Shown: positions 13,837 to 21,642 of the stretch, piece after piece | Numbering within the stretch: position 1 is the stretch's first letter | Layout of the letters: each line of letters begins with the position of its first letter | Assembly: GCA_964496205.1 (NCBI GenBank) | Contig: CAZBXV010000025.1 | Span: 1 to 30,209 of the forward strand | Length of the DNA stretch: 30,209 nt | Source: CAYLHS01 sp964496205 | GTDB lineage: Bacteria > Actinomycetota > Acidimicrobiia > Spongiisociales > UBA4744 | Reading direction: 5' to 3' | Made by a program: the position numbers and the translations under genes | Notes under the pieces: generated by a model | Database searches by the model: none | Seen by the model: the letters and a program-made list of their open reading frames with translations, nothing else | Told to the model about the DNA's origin: nothing

Positions 13837-15471
13837 CTACAGCCCCTCGAGCTTGGTGAACAGCGGTGTGATCTCGCCCATCGCAAGACCTGCGGGAACC
13901 TCAGGACGTGTCCAGCTCGACGTATCCCCGGTGAGGCCGAGCATCGATCGAATCCTCGCAGTGGTGAAAGGCATGTAGGGGGAGAACCCGACGCCCAGAC
14001 CGGCGATCGCTGACAGCGACACAGAAAGTACGGTGCCCGCTCGATCCCGATCAATCTTCAACAGTTTCCACGGTTCCTGTGCATTGAGATAGGCATTGAC
14101 AGCCTGGGCTCCCTGCATGGCGGTCCTCAGCCCGGCCCGTAGCTCGACGCGTTCGATGAGGTCGGCTTCTTCCACGAGGAGCGCGTCGATCGACTCGAGC
14201 AGCTCCCGGTCATCTACGGTCAGATCACCCGGAGAGGGCGTCGCGCCTTCGAAGCTCCGGGACGTCAACGTCAACACACGGTTGACGAGATTGCCCCACG
14301 TCGCCACCAGCTCCTCGTTGATCCGGCGGACGATCTCGTCGTCGGACAGATCTGTGTCGTTCTGCTCGGGCAGCGATGCCGCGAGGGCGTACCGCAACGC
14401 GTCTGGTTCGAGCCGTTCCGTGTACCAGGTGATCGAACGGCCGACACCGCGGCTCGCCGAGCCTTTCTCCCCCTTGAACGTCACATATTGGTTGGCAGGC
14501 ACGTCGGTAGGGAGATTGAGACCTTCATACCCCATCAGCTGGCACGGCCAAATCACCGCATGGAACACGATGTTGTCCTTGCCGATGAAGTAGTAGGACT
14601 CGGCGTCCGGGTCCTCCCACCATGCCTTCCATGCGTCGGGCGTGCCCTGACGTTTTGCCCACTCCTTGGCGGCAGACAGATAGCCGATCACAGCCTCGAA
14701 CCAGACGTAGATGCGTTTGCCCTCGCCGAGGTCGGCGAACTCAGGCGGCAGCGGGATACCCCAGGTGAGATCCCGGGTGATCGCCCTGTCGAGCAACCCG
14801 TCCTTGGTGAAACCGATGGCCATGTTCTGCACGTGGCGGCGCCATCCCTCGCGGGACTCCAGCCATTCGAGGAGTCGTTCGTCGAACGCTGAGAGGCGCA
14901 GGAAGTAGTGCTCGGTATCGCGCATGATCGGAGTAGCGCCGGTGATTCTGCTCTTCGGATTGACGAGATCCTCCGGATCGAGCTGGCGTCCGCAGTTGTC
15001 GCATTGGTCACCCCGGGCGCCGTCGTAGCCACAGAACGGGCAGGTCCCCTCGACGTACCTGTCGGGGAGGAACCGCTCGGCCTCCTCGTCGTAGAACTGG
15101 GTGGATGGCTTGGTGACGATGAAGCCATGTTCGTGAAGGCGCCGGAACACGTCCCACGTGACCTCACGATGGTTCTCGGTGCCAGTTGTCGTGTACAGAT
15201 CCCACGAGACGCCGAGATCCTCCCAGTTCCTCAGGAATTCGGCGTGGTAGCGGTCGACGATCTCTTGGGGCTCTACACCTTCCTGGTCGGCACGAACCGT
15301 GATGGGTGTTCCGTGAACATCGCTGCCTGACACCATGAGAACGTCATTGCCCGCGATCCGGTGATAGCGGGCGAATATGTCGGCAGGCAGGTAGGCACCA
15401 GAAAGGTGCCCGAGATGGCGGGAGCCACTGGCGTACGGCCAGGCAACAGCAACGAGGATCCGGCGTTTCAT
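13837..15471 (-). CDS. metG: Methionyl-tRNA synthetase
   Basis: 544 residues, starting MKRRILVAVAWPYASGSRHL. The ATG at 15471 is chosen because the preceding in-frame residues are not conserved and a TACTCT box lies just before it. The class I HIGH signature reads HLGH (about 19-22). The zinc knuckle is CPFCGYDGARGDQCDNCG near 140-160. The KMSKS loop is altered to EKGSASRGVG, of the KFSTSR-like kind seen in some MetRS, and lacks the second Lys. The anticodon domain with WGNLVNRVL and NAYLNAQEPWKLLK follows. There is no C-terminal EMAP-like tRNA-binding domain. It charges tRNA-Met in the cytoplasm. It converges on sodN. Confidence 0.95.
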   Translation of the reverse strand: MKRRILVAVAWPYASGSRHLGHLSGAYLPADIFARYHRIAGNDVLMVSGSDVHGTPITVRADQEGVEPQEIVDRYHAEFLRNWEDLGVSWDLYTTTGTENHREVTWDVFRRLHEHGFIVTKPSTQFYDEEAERFLPDRYVEGTCPFCGYDGARGDQCDNCGRQLDPEDLVNPKSRITGATPIMRDTEHYFLRLSAFDERLLEWLESREGWRRHVQNMAIGFTKDGLLDRAITRDLTWGIPLPPEFADLGEGKRIYVWFEAVIGYLSAAKEWAKRQGTPDAWKAWWEDPDAESYYFIGKDNIVFHAVIWPCQLMGYEGLNLPTDVPANQYVTFKGEKGSASRGVGRSITWYTERLEPDALRYALAASLPEQNDTDLSDDEIVRRINEELVATWGNLVNRVLTLTSRSFEGATPSPGDLTVDDRELLESIDALLVEEADLIERVELRAGLRTAMQGAQAVNAYLNAQEPWKLLKIDRDRAGTVLSVSLSAIAGLGVGFSPYMPFTTARIRSMLGLTGDTSSWTRPEVPAGLAMGEITPLFTKLEGL

Positions 15472-15485
15472 CGGCGCGGAGAGTA
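15472..15485 (-). promoter_or_regulatory. -10 box TACTCT eight bases before metG
   Basis: On the minus strand TACTCT (15480-15485) is followed by eight bases and the metG ATG at 15471. No ribosome binding site fits in between, so the mRNA would have a leader of zero to two bases. Confidence 0.4.
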
Positions 15486-15574
15486 CCAGGCAGGCGGGAT
15501 CGCCCGGGTCGCGTTCTACCTTGGAGGCGGGCGCGGCGTACAGGTAACGTGGGATCGGAGGAGGAGGTTTCGTC

Positions 15575-17005
15575 GTGAAGGTTGTGATCATCGGAGCCGG
15601 GTTCGCGGGGCATACCGCCGCCCTCTACCTGGGTGATGCCCTCGGCAAGGACCACGAGATAACGGTGATCAACCGCTTCGAGCACTTCTGGTACGTTCCG
15701 TCGTGGGTGTGGGTGGGTATCGGTCGGATGAAGGTCGAGCAGACCCGTTTCGAACTCGCACCCGTCTACGAGAAGATGCACGTCGGGTTCGTGCACGGCT
15801 CGGCCGTTTCGATCCATCCCGACGACCGGTACGTCATGGTCGACCCTGCCGGAGGAGGGGAGCAGCAGAAGGTCGACTACGACTACCTGCTGATTGCTAC
15901 CGGTCCGAAACTCAACTATGACGCCACTGAAGGTCTCGGCCCCAAACACGCGTTCTCGCAATCGATCTGCACGGCGCCTCACGCGGAAGCATCGCGAGAC
16001 ACCTACTTCGAACAGATCGAGCGGATGGAGAAGGGCGAGAAGGTCAAGTTCGTGATCGGCACCGGCCACCCGTCCGCGACCTGTCAGGGAGCTGCGTTCG
16101 AGTACATCACGAACATCCACAAGGACCTCGTACGACGCAAGCTTCGTGACAAGGCCGAGCTGTGCTGGCTCTCAAATGAGCAAGCTGTTGGTGATTTCGG
16201 GGTGGACGGCGTCATGGCCCGGTACAAGGGCGAGATGGTCACCAGCGAGCAGTTCATCGGGGCGGTCTTTCGGGAGTACGGTGTCGAATGGAACGTCCAG
16301 CGTGCGGTCCACAAGGTCGACGAGTCGAAGATCTACTGGGAGGACGCCTCGGGGACGTATGGCGAGTCCACCTACGACTTCACGATGCTCATCCCGCAGT
16401 TCACGGGCGGGGACATGCGGTACGTCGGAACGGACGGCGAAGACGTCTCCGAGAGGGTCGTCAACGCTGCCGGCCTCGTGAAGGTCGATGCGACCTACGG
16501 CCTGCCTTTTGACCGGTTGCGCACCAACCCAACCGCGTGGCCCGAGCTGTACCAGAACCCGTACTACGAGAACATCTTCGCCGCAGGCATTGCGTTCGCA
16601 CCGCCGGGCCCGATCTCCGTGCCACTCACGACACCCAACGGAACCGTCATTTCGGCAGCCCCGCCTCGCACCGGCATGGTGTCAGGTATCACGGGCCGCA
16701 TCGTCGCCAAGAACCTGATCGATCTGATCACCCAAGGACGTATGACCCACGGCGAGCGGATGACCGAAATGGCAGCGGCATGTATCGCGTCGATGGGCGA
16801 CTCCCTCTGGGATGGATCGGCCGCGACGATCATGATCTATCCGGTTGTTCCGGACTTCCGCCGCTACCCGAACGAAGGCGGCCGCGACACGTTCGTGACC
16901 CACATGGAGATGGGTCTCGGCGGGGCCTGGATGAAGCGAATGATCCAGACGACGTTCATGCACAAACTGCGTGGACGAATCGGTTGGAAGATGATCCCGG
17001 AATGA
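15575..17005 (+). CDS. Sulfide:quinone oxidoreductase-like FAD flavoprotein
   Basis: 476 residues; GTG start at 15575 with GGAGGAGGAGG upstream. The FAD-binding motif is at the very N-terminus (VVIIGAGFAGHTAALYLGDA) and a second dinucleotide motif is near 158-175 (VKFVIGTGHPSATCQGAA). YLLIATGPKLNYD (about 104-116) is the usual ATG motif. Cys132, Cys170 and Cys197 are spaced in a way that recalls the redox Cys of sulfide:quinone oxidoreductases, and the C-terminal part has PPGPISVPLTTPNGTV and amphipathic segments for membrane contact. The likely role is oxidation of sulfide with electrons to quinone. A type II NADH dehydrogenase-like role is the alternative. A TauE/SafE exporter lies convergent, which fits sulfur metabolism. 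Confidence 0.75.
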   Translation: MKVVIIGAGFAGHTAALYLGDALGKDHEITVINRFEHFWYVPSWVWVGIGRMKVEQTRFELAPVYEKMHVGFVHGSAVSIHPDDRYVMVDPAGGGEQQKVDYDYLLIATGPKLNYDATEGLGPKHAFSQSICTAPHAEASRDTYFEQIERMEKGEKVKFVIGTGHPSATCQGAAFEYITNIHKDLVRRKLRDKAELCWLSNEQAVGDFGVDGVMARYKGEMVTSEQFIGAVFREYGVEWNVQRAVHKVDESKIYWEDASGTYGESTYDFTMLIPQFTGGDMRYVGTDGEDVSERVVNAAGLVKVDATYGLPFDRLRTNPTAWPELYQNPYYENIFAAGIAFAPPGPISVPLTTPNGTVISAAPPRTGMVSGITGRIVAKNLIDLITQGRMTHGERMTEMAAACIASMGDSLWDGSAATIMIYPVVPDFRRYPNEGGRDTFVTHMEMGLGGAWMKRMIQTTFMHKLRGRIGWKMIPE

Positions 17006-17016
17006 GAGGAGCCCAG

Positions 17017-17145
17017 GTGACAAAAGAGCTGGAAATCACAGACCGTGACCGGGCGAGGATGAACAACAAGTTCCTCCAGTTCTTCCGGTTCATCGTGTTG
17101 AACCTCAAGATCCTCAAGGCCGTCGACCGAAGCAAGCGGGCGTAG
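17017..17145 (+). CDS. 42-residue basic protein following the SQR-like gene
   Basis: A short gene at GTG 17017, 11 bp after the flavoprotein stop, with AGAGGA six bases before the start. The product is charged at the N-terminus (TKELEITDRDRARMNNK), then has an amphipathic/hydrophobic stretch FLQFFRFIVLNLKILKAV and a basic tail DRSKRA. An in-frame ATG at 17002 overlaps the flavoprotein stop and would add five residues. It may be a membrane-surface peptide that works with the flavoprotein, but no family is recognised. Confidence 0.5.
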   Translation: MTKELEITDRDRARMNNKFLQFFRFIVLNLKILKAVDRSKRA

Positions 17146-17199
17146 CGACCCCCCCACCCCGACTCCGGCGGCGGTGTCGGTCGACCGGCGACTGGTCCG

Positions 17200-18192
17200 T
17201 CATGGACTCTGGACCGCGACGCCTCGCGAGGCCATCCAACGAAAGAGGGCCCACCCCGCGAGGAACACCGTCGCGCTGAACAGGGCCAGGTGGACCGACA
17301 TGGGCACGATGAGCACTGCCGCGACGAACTGCGCAATGATCGAAAGGTACAGCAGCCGTACCACGAGCAGCCGGTTGCGGCGCGAGATGAACCACGCCCC
17401 GAGAGGCGCTCCGAGGACCACGATGGGGACGCACACCCACCAGTAGTTCCAGGCCTCGGTTGCCATACCTCCTCCGGCCACGGCCTTCCACGCGAAGCCC
17501 ACGGCCGCGTTTGCTCCCATCAACACGACCGAGGTCGGAGTTGCCACCGATTCGTTGATCCGTAGTCGCAGCACGAGCAGCGAGAAGACGGTGATATCGA
17601 GGCCACTTCCCGTGATCGACGACACCATCCCACCCACGACTCCGATGAGGACGAGCAGCACCGCATGTCGCGGCGCGAAGTCACGAATCTCGTGCCGGAC
17701 CTCGCGACCGTGGTAGCGGTTGATCAGCCACAGAGCGACGGCGAACGCGAGCCAGGTGCTGGTGAAGAGCATCTTGGCGTAGGTGGGAGGGAGCAAGCCG
17801 GCGATCCATCGCAAGCCGACGATGACTCCCACCGCTCCCCCGAGACTCGACCAGACGAGCGCATGCCGTTCGACCCTGATCCGGGTGTAGAGGATCGTCA
17901 CCGCGGCGGCGCACATCCCCACCGTCTGAATCATCAGCGAGAAGTCTCGAGCGGTCGACGGAGGGATGCCGAAGAGCAGCGTCATCACGGGGAAGGCGAC
18001 GGCGCCCCCGCCCTCGCTCGTGGCCCCGGCGATGAAGGAACCGAAGACCATGGTCACCGACATGAACCAGCCCTTCACGAATAGCACCCATCGCTGTCCG
18101 AAGGTCATGGCGCCGATCCACGCTCCCCATACGACGACGGCGGTCAGGCCGACCGAGATCCACGCGGAGCGGCGGCGGGTGGGGTGCGGCAC
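17200..18192 (-). CDS. TauE/SafE family sulfite or organosulfur exporter
   Basis: 330 residues, GTG start at 18192. Eight or nine hydrophobic segments form the two half-repeats of the TauE/SafE (COG0730) fold. The first repeat has SFIAGATSEGGGAVAFPVMT with GIPPSTARDFSLMIQTVGM; the second has GGMVSSITGSGLDITVFSLL with RINESVATPTSVVLMGANAA. These Gly-rich half-motifs are the family mark. Members export sulfite, sulfoacetate or related anions across the cytoplasmic membrane. Position opposite an SQR-like gene suggests export of a sulfur oxidation product, which is inference. The gene lies 37 bp downstream of the EamA gene in the same direction and may share its transcript. Confidence 0.88.
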   Translation of the reverse strand: MPHPTRRRSAWISVGLTAVVVWGAWIGAMTFGQRWVLFVKGWFMSVTMVFGSFIAGATSEGGGAVAFPVMTLLFGIPPSTARDFSLMIQTVGMCAAAVTILYTRIRVERHALVWSSLGGAVGVIVGLRWIAGLLPPTYAKMLFTSTWLAFAVALWLINRYHGREVRHEIRDFAPRHAVLLVLIGVVGGMVSSITGSGLDITVFSLLVLRLRINESVATPTSVVLMGANAAVGFAWKAVAGGGMATEAWNYWWVCVPIVVLGAPLGAWFISRRNRLLVVRLLYLSIIAQFVAAVLIVPMSVHLALFSATVFLAGWALFRWMASRGVAVQSP

Positions 18193-18229
18193 AAGCGGAT
18201 ACTATCCGCGTGAGGCTGCCCGAAGATGG

Positions 18230-19135
18230 CTACACCCCGTGGGGTTCGACGGGTCTGGTGGGCTCGGCCCGGTCGACCATGACCACCCCGATGAGGATCA
18301 GCAGCGCCGCGATTCCGATGATGGCGTTGATCTGCTCGGCGAGGAACAACGCCCCCACGGCGAGACTGACCAGCGGCACCAGGTACCCGACGAGTGACGC
18401 TCGAGTGGCGCTGGTATGTCGCACGACCCAAAGGAACGCGAGGTATGGCAGCACCGTTCCGATCGTGGCCATGTAGGCCAGCAGGCCCCACGACACGGAG
18501 CTGATCGACGCAAGCGGCGTGGTGCCGAACAGCGGCCAAATGAGCAGGACACCGATCGCGCACGCAACGAACTGCGGCCCAGCGAGATCCATGACCGAGT
18601 ACCGCTGTGTATACATTCTGCTGAGCACACCTCCCAGGGATGCGAGCAAGATGCCCACGGACGACCAGCCGACTCCCACGAGGATGTTGCCGCCGGCGAA
18701 ACCCGCTTCTCCGGTTGCGATGAGCACGGCGACCCCGGCGAATGCCACCGCGGAACCTCCGAGTTTGCGCAAGGTGAAGGGCTCGTCCGTCAGAACGAAG
18801 TGGGCCCACGCGGCGGTGACGATTGGGATGAGCGTGATGAGGAGACCGCCCAGCCCTGCCGAGATGTTCTCGAGAGCGAGCGTGAAGAACACCGTCGGGG
18901 CGGACATGTTGACAGTCCCTATGACAAGCCCTGCAAGCCACGCACCCCGGTTCAGTGTTAGTCGGTGACGCCACCAGAGCCAGCCGACGAGGATGACGGC
19001 CGCAGCAGCGAAGCGGATCGAGATCAGGGTGAACGGGTCCACGTCGTGAAGCAGCAGGCTGCGGGTCGCGACGCTTCCGGTGCCCCATCCAAGCGCTGCG
19101 AGGAGCAGCGTCGTCCAGATCTTCTTCCTATCCAT
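18230..19135 (-). CDS. EamA (DMT) family transporter
   Basis: 301 residues starting MDRKKIWTTLLLAALGWGTG; the ATG at 19135 lies seven bases after a TACGCT box. Ten hydrophobic segments form two EamA repeats. In the first, WGTGSVATRSLL and FAAAAVILVGW are typical, with SAPTVFFTLALENISAGLGG after it; in the second, GVGWSSVGILLASLGGVLSR and the closing GYLVPLVSLAVGALFLAEQI. The family exports metabolites and amino acids. The substrate is not visible. An upstream extension in frame to 19246 contains Cys- and Pro-rich residues unlike the family and is rejected. Confidence 0.9.
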   Translation of the reverse strand: MDRKKIWTTLLLAALGWGTGSVATRSLLLHDVDPFTLISIRFAAAAVILVGWLWWRHRLTLNRGAWLAGLVIGTVNMSAPTVFFTLALENISAGLGGLLITLIPIVTAAWAHFVLTDEPFTLRKLGGSAVAFAGVAVLIATGEAGFAGGNILVGVGWSSVGILLASLGGVLSRMYTQRYSVMDLAGPQFVACAIGVLLIWPLFGTTPLASISSVSWGLLAYMATIGTVLPYLAFLWVVRHTSATRASLVGYLVPLVSLAVGALFLAEQINAIIGIAALLILIGVVMVDRAEPTRPVEPHGV

Positions 19136-19148
19136 CGGGGAGAGCGTA
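19136..19148 (-). promoter_or_regulatory. -10 box TACGCT seven bases before the EamA gene
   Basis: On the minus strand TACGCT (19143-19148), seven bases, then the ATG at 19135. It is the same hexamer as at 29308-29313 and suggests a leaderless transcript. Confidence 0.45.
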
Positions 19149-19224
19149 GAACGGCTCGCTGGGCTCGAGGCACACAGCTCGCAGCAGACACCAGGAGCGG
19201 GCAGGGTTGGCTGGTGGCTGTCTG

Positions 19225-19863
19225 CTACTTGGAACGTGTTCCCCAACGGCGGACCAGGTACAGCCAGAACGGACCGGGGTCGGCTTGCTCCGCCGAGGGG
19301 GGCAGCTCGGTCGCCGGCTGGGGTTGTTGCTGTTCGGGTGGTTTCTCGGCAGCTTCGACCTTCGCTCTGAGATCCCTAACTCGCTCCCTCAGAAACTGGG
19401 CTTCCGTCTCCGCCTTCGCTGCACGCTCACGCGCCTCCGCGAGCTGCTGGCCCGCCTCGTGCAGATTGCCGAGCTGGCCGAGGATCCTTCGCCATTCGTC
19501 GATCGGTACCAGCATCGACCCTTCGGGGACAGGCGGGTCGGGGGACTGGGTGGCGGCCACCGGCTTGTCGTCGCGTGCCGCCTGAGGCGGTTTGGGTGGC
19601 GATGCCGGCTTTGGCTTCTTGGTGTCCTTCTTGGCCGGCTGCTTCTTCTCGGCGGCTGCACGGGAACGAGCGCGTTCGACGACCTCGGATCGAAGGACGA
19701 CCCTGTCGTCGCCGACCAGTTTCGAACGGATCTTCTGCTTGCGTGCCCAGTTGCGGATCCGCTTCGCTGAAAGCCCTGTGACTTCGGCGGCCACATCGAG
19801 CGTTATCCAGTGTGGTGGTGGCGAGGGAGCGGACTGCTCTTGCCAGACGAACGCCGGGTCCAT
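19225..19863 (-). CDS. HTH DNA-binding protein with coiled coil and Pro-rich tail
   Basis: 212 residues. The N-terminal ~65 residues resemble an excisionase/MerR-type winged helix: WITLDVAAEVTGLSAKRIRN, then WARKQKIRSKLVGDDRVVL and a helix beginning SEVVERARSRAAAEK. A basic, Pro- and Lys-rich linker (about 70-105) follows, then LVPIDEWRRILGQLGNL and a coiled coil of about 55 residues (HEAGQQLAEARERAAKAE and on to about 165). The tail is Gln/Pro-rich and closes with PFWLYLVRRWGTRSK, an aromatic-basic end. No named family is recognised. TAACCT lies eight bases before the ATG. The gene is divergent from the microcompartment operon 414 bp away and could regulate it, but that is position only. Confidence 0.7.
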   Translation of the reverse strand: MDPAFVWQEQSAPSPPPHWITLDVAAEVTGLSAKRIRNWARKQKIRSKLVGDDRVVLRSEVVERARSRAAAEKKQPAKKDTKKPKPASPPKPPQAARDDKPVAATQSPDPPVPEGSMLVPIDEWRRILGQLGNLHEAGQQLAEARERAAKAETEAQFLRERVRDLRAKVEAAEKPPEQQQPQPATELPPSAEQADPGPFWLYLVRRWGTRSK

Positions 19864-19916
19864 GGGCTCTGAGGTTAGTAAGGGCCGGAGCCACGGGTAC
19901 GCCCAGCGGTCTCCCT

Positions 19917-19951
19917 CGGTTCTCGGTTGTCGGTCGTCGGTTCTCGGTGGG
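19917..19951 (+). repeat. Degenerate tandem heptamer repeat
   Basis: Five consecutive 7-mers: CGGTTCT, CGGTTGT, CGGTCGT, CGGTTCT, CGGTGGG. They resemble the CAGTCNT heptamers at 3536-3556. Confidence 0.6.
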
Positions 19952-20014
19952 ATCTCGCCCTGCGATCTTGCGGCGACGGTGACCGCGTTCTGGCTGTTCG
20001 CTGTCTCCTAGGAG

Positions 20015-20212
20015 CTGGAGCTTCGTTGGTGGGTGCCGCCCCCTCCGGCGTCGAGCATCAGCTCGACGCCACCTCCCCCAGCACTCGGGCTTCGCCCTCG
20101 CGAGGGGAGGAGATGGTCTGTCGGTCCGCCCAGGAGTCCGAAGGGCGACGTTGGGGGAAGGTACCGGCGGTGGCGAAGCCGCCAGGGGTAGGGGGTGGTG
20201 CCCACCACGGAA
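20015..20212. repeat. Pair of oppositely oriented palindromic elements, upstream of the BMC operon
   Basis: Element 1 (20015-20114) contains the 10-bp perfect stem GGCGTCGAGC/GCTCGACGCC, the core CCTCCCCCAGCACTCGG, a GGGC-ttc-GCCC stem and the closing CGCGAGGGGAGGAGA. Element 2 (20119-20212) contains TCGGTCCGCCCAG, GTTGGGGGAAGGTACCG and GGCGAAGCCGCC, and is the same element family reversed. Matching copies stand at 25437-25514 and 25516-25616 in the opposite order. They look like REP/BIME-type intergenic elements. Confidence 0.7.
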
Positions 20213-20239
20213 CCTCGCGGCAGCTGTGGTCGGGCCCAA

Positions 20240-20260
20240 GACTGATGACTGAAGACTTGA
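20240..20260 (-). repeat. Degenerate heptamer repeat, reverse orientation
   Basis: GACTGAT, GACTGAA and GACTTGA follow one another just upstream of the operon. They are the reverse complement type of the heptamers at 3536-3556. Confidence 0.5.
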
Positions 20261-20277
20261 AGCCCTAGGATGCCGGT

Positions 20278-20817
20278 ATGCCGTCTGAGTCCGAGGTTCG
20301 AGCGCTGGTCCGAGCGGCTGTCGAGTCGCTGCAACCGGACACGACACCCGAGACGTCGGGCGCTGCTTCTGCTATCGCTGTTGGCGCCGACCATGGGGGG
20401 TATCCTCTCAAGGAGAAGATCGCCTTCCACCTCCGCGAGCACGGGTACGAGGTTCGGGACTGCGGAACGGACAGCGGCGAGTCGGTCGACTACCCGGAGT
20501 TCGCCCACTCGGTCGCCAAACTCGTCTCCGAGGGCACATGCAAATACGGGATCATCGTCGACGGGGCAGGGATCGGTTCCTGCATGGTCGCGAACAAGGT
20601 GCCGGGGGTGCGTGCTGCCCTCTGCTACGACCTGTCGTCCGCTCGGAACAGCCGGGAGCACAATCACGCTAATGTCCTCACCCTTGGCGCCGGTCTGATC
20701 GGAACAAGTCTCGCCCTTCAAGTCGTGGACGAATGGCTCGCCACCGACTGGGCGCCGGGACGTCACGAGCGCCGCGTCGGCATGATCGACGAGATCGACC
20801 GCAGGTATCGGAAATGA
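20278..20817 (+). CDS. rpiB: RpiB/LacAB-family sugar-phosphate isomerase with N-terminal targeting helix
   Basis: 179 residues, first gene of the microcompartment operon; ATG with AGGA seven bases upstream. The core starts at about residue 32 (AIAVGADHGGYPLKEKIAF) and includes VDYPEFAHSVAK and NSREHNHANVLTLGAGLIG. RpiB enzymes interconvert ribose 5-phosphate and ribulose 5-phosphate. The loop that holds the catalytic Cys in Escherichia coli RpiB (CGTGIG) reads DGAGIGSCMVANK here, with Asp95 at the Cys place and Cys102 seven residues on, so chemistry or substrate may differ. The 30-residue N-terminal extension has an amphipathic helix (SEVRALVRAAVESL) and a Pro/Thr linker, typical of encapsulation peptides. 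The stop overlaps the deoC start. Confidence 0.88.
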   Translation: MPSESEVRALVRAAVESLQPDTTPETSGAASAIAVGADHGGYPLKEKIAFHLREHGYEVRDCGTDSGESVDYPEFAHSVAKLVSEGTCKYGIIVDGAGIGSCMVANKVPGVRAALCYDLSSARNSREHNHANVLTLGAGLIGTSLALQVVDEWLATDWAPGRHERRVGMIDEIDRRYRK

Positions 20818-21638
20818 CCAACGAGCAACTCATCGACATCATCACCAAGCAGGTGCTCGCGCAGCTTGCGTCCCACGAGGACGTGTGCGACGGGGCCTGT
20901 GCGTTTCACAGCCCGGACGATGTTCGCGAAGTGGTGGCCAACGGCGCGAACCGGGTGTCCTATCGGGGGTCAGGGGCGGACGTTCCACGCGACCTCGCCC
21001 GCTACATCGATCACACCCTCCTCAAACCGGGAGCGACATCATCAGACATCGATCGGCTCTGTGCCGAGGCGGTCGAGTACGGCTTCGCAGCGGTCTGCGT
21101 CAACCCGTACTGGGTCAAGAGGTGTGCAACGAACTTGCGTGGCACAGGAGTCCGGATCGCATCCGTTGTGGGCTTCCCGCTGGGGGCGACCCCTGCCGAC
21201 ATCAAAGCGTTCGAAGCCCGGCGGGTCATCCGAGACGGTGCCACCGAGATCGACATGGTCGTCAACATCGGAGCGCTCCGCTCCGGCGACTACGACCTCG
21301 TTCGCGACGACATTGCCAAGGTGTCCGATGCGTGTCACGAGTCCGGGGCGCTCAACAAGGTCATCATCGAAGCTGTGCTGCTTTCCGATGAGGAGAAGGT
21401 CATTGCGTCGGCTCTCGCCAAAGAGGCCAAGGCCGACTACGTGAAGACCTCTACAGGGTTCGCCTCCGGCGGGGCGACCGTGCACGACGTGCTCCTGATG
21501 CGCGAGACCGTCGGACCAAAGATGGGTGTCAAAGCTGCGGGAGGCATTCACACGGCCGAAGATGTACGGGACATGGTGGCCGCCGGCGCGACCAGAATCG
21601 GCGCTTCGGCCGGAGTACAGATCGTGACAGGAGGATGA
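20814..21638 (+). CDS. deoC: Deoxyribose-phosphate aldolase with microcompartment-type N-terminal extension
   Basis: 274 residues; the ATG overlaps the rpiB stop (ATGA). It cleaves 2-deoxyribose 5-phosphate to glyceraldehyde 3-phosphate and acetaldehyde. The TIM barrel begins near 60 (DLARYIDHTLLKPGA). Schiff-base Lys211 is in DYVKTSTGFASGGAT, Lys240 in MGVKAAGGIHT, and the catalytic Asp148 in TEIDMVVNIGAL. The phosphate-binding end is TRIGASAG. Compared with ordinary DeoC there are about 60 extra residues at the N-terminus: an amphipathic helix (NEQLIDIITKQVLAQL, 3-18) of encapsulation type, Cys25 and Cys29, and residues 32-49 that resemble the protein's own 246-263. It is the committing enzyme of the compartment. 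Confidence 0.94.
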   Translation: MTNEQLIDIITKQVLAQLASHEDVCDGACAFHSPDDVREVVANGANRVSYRGSGADVPRDLARYIDHTLLKPGATSSDIDRLCAEAVEYGFAAVCVNPYWVKRCATNLRGTGVRIASVVGFPLGATPADIKAFEARRVIRDGATEIDMVVNIGALRSGDYDLVRDDIAKVSDACHESGALNKVIIEAVLLSDEEKVIASALAKEAKADYVKTSTGFASGGATVHDVLLMRETVGPKMGVKAAGGIHTAEDVRDMVAAGATRIGASAGVQIVTGG

Positions 21639-21642
21639 TCCG

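Larger units (their letters stand above)
19864..20277. other. 414-bp non-coding gap before the microcompartment operon
   Basis: No convincing gene is seen. The stretch holds a heptamer repeat (19917-19951), a pair of palindromic elements (20015-20212), a second heptamer run (20240-20260) and the AGGA ribosome site (20267-20270) of the first operon gene. No clear -35/-10 pair for the operon could be picked out. Confidence 0.6.

Noticed and set aside
16537..17145. A 202-residue protein ending in the 42-residue ORF
   Set aside because: The first ~155 codons lie inside the flavoprotein gene in another frame. Only the last part, with its own ribosome site, is kept.
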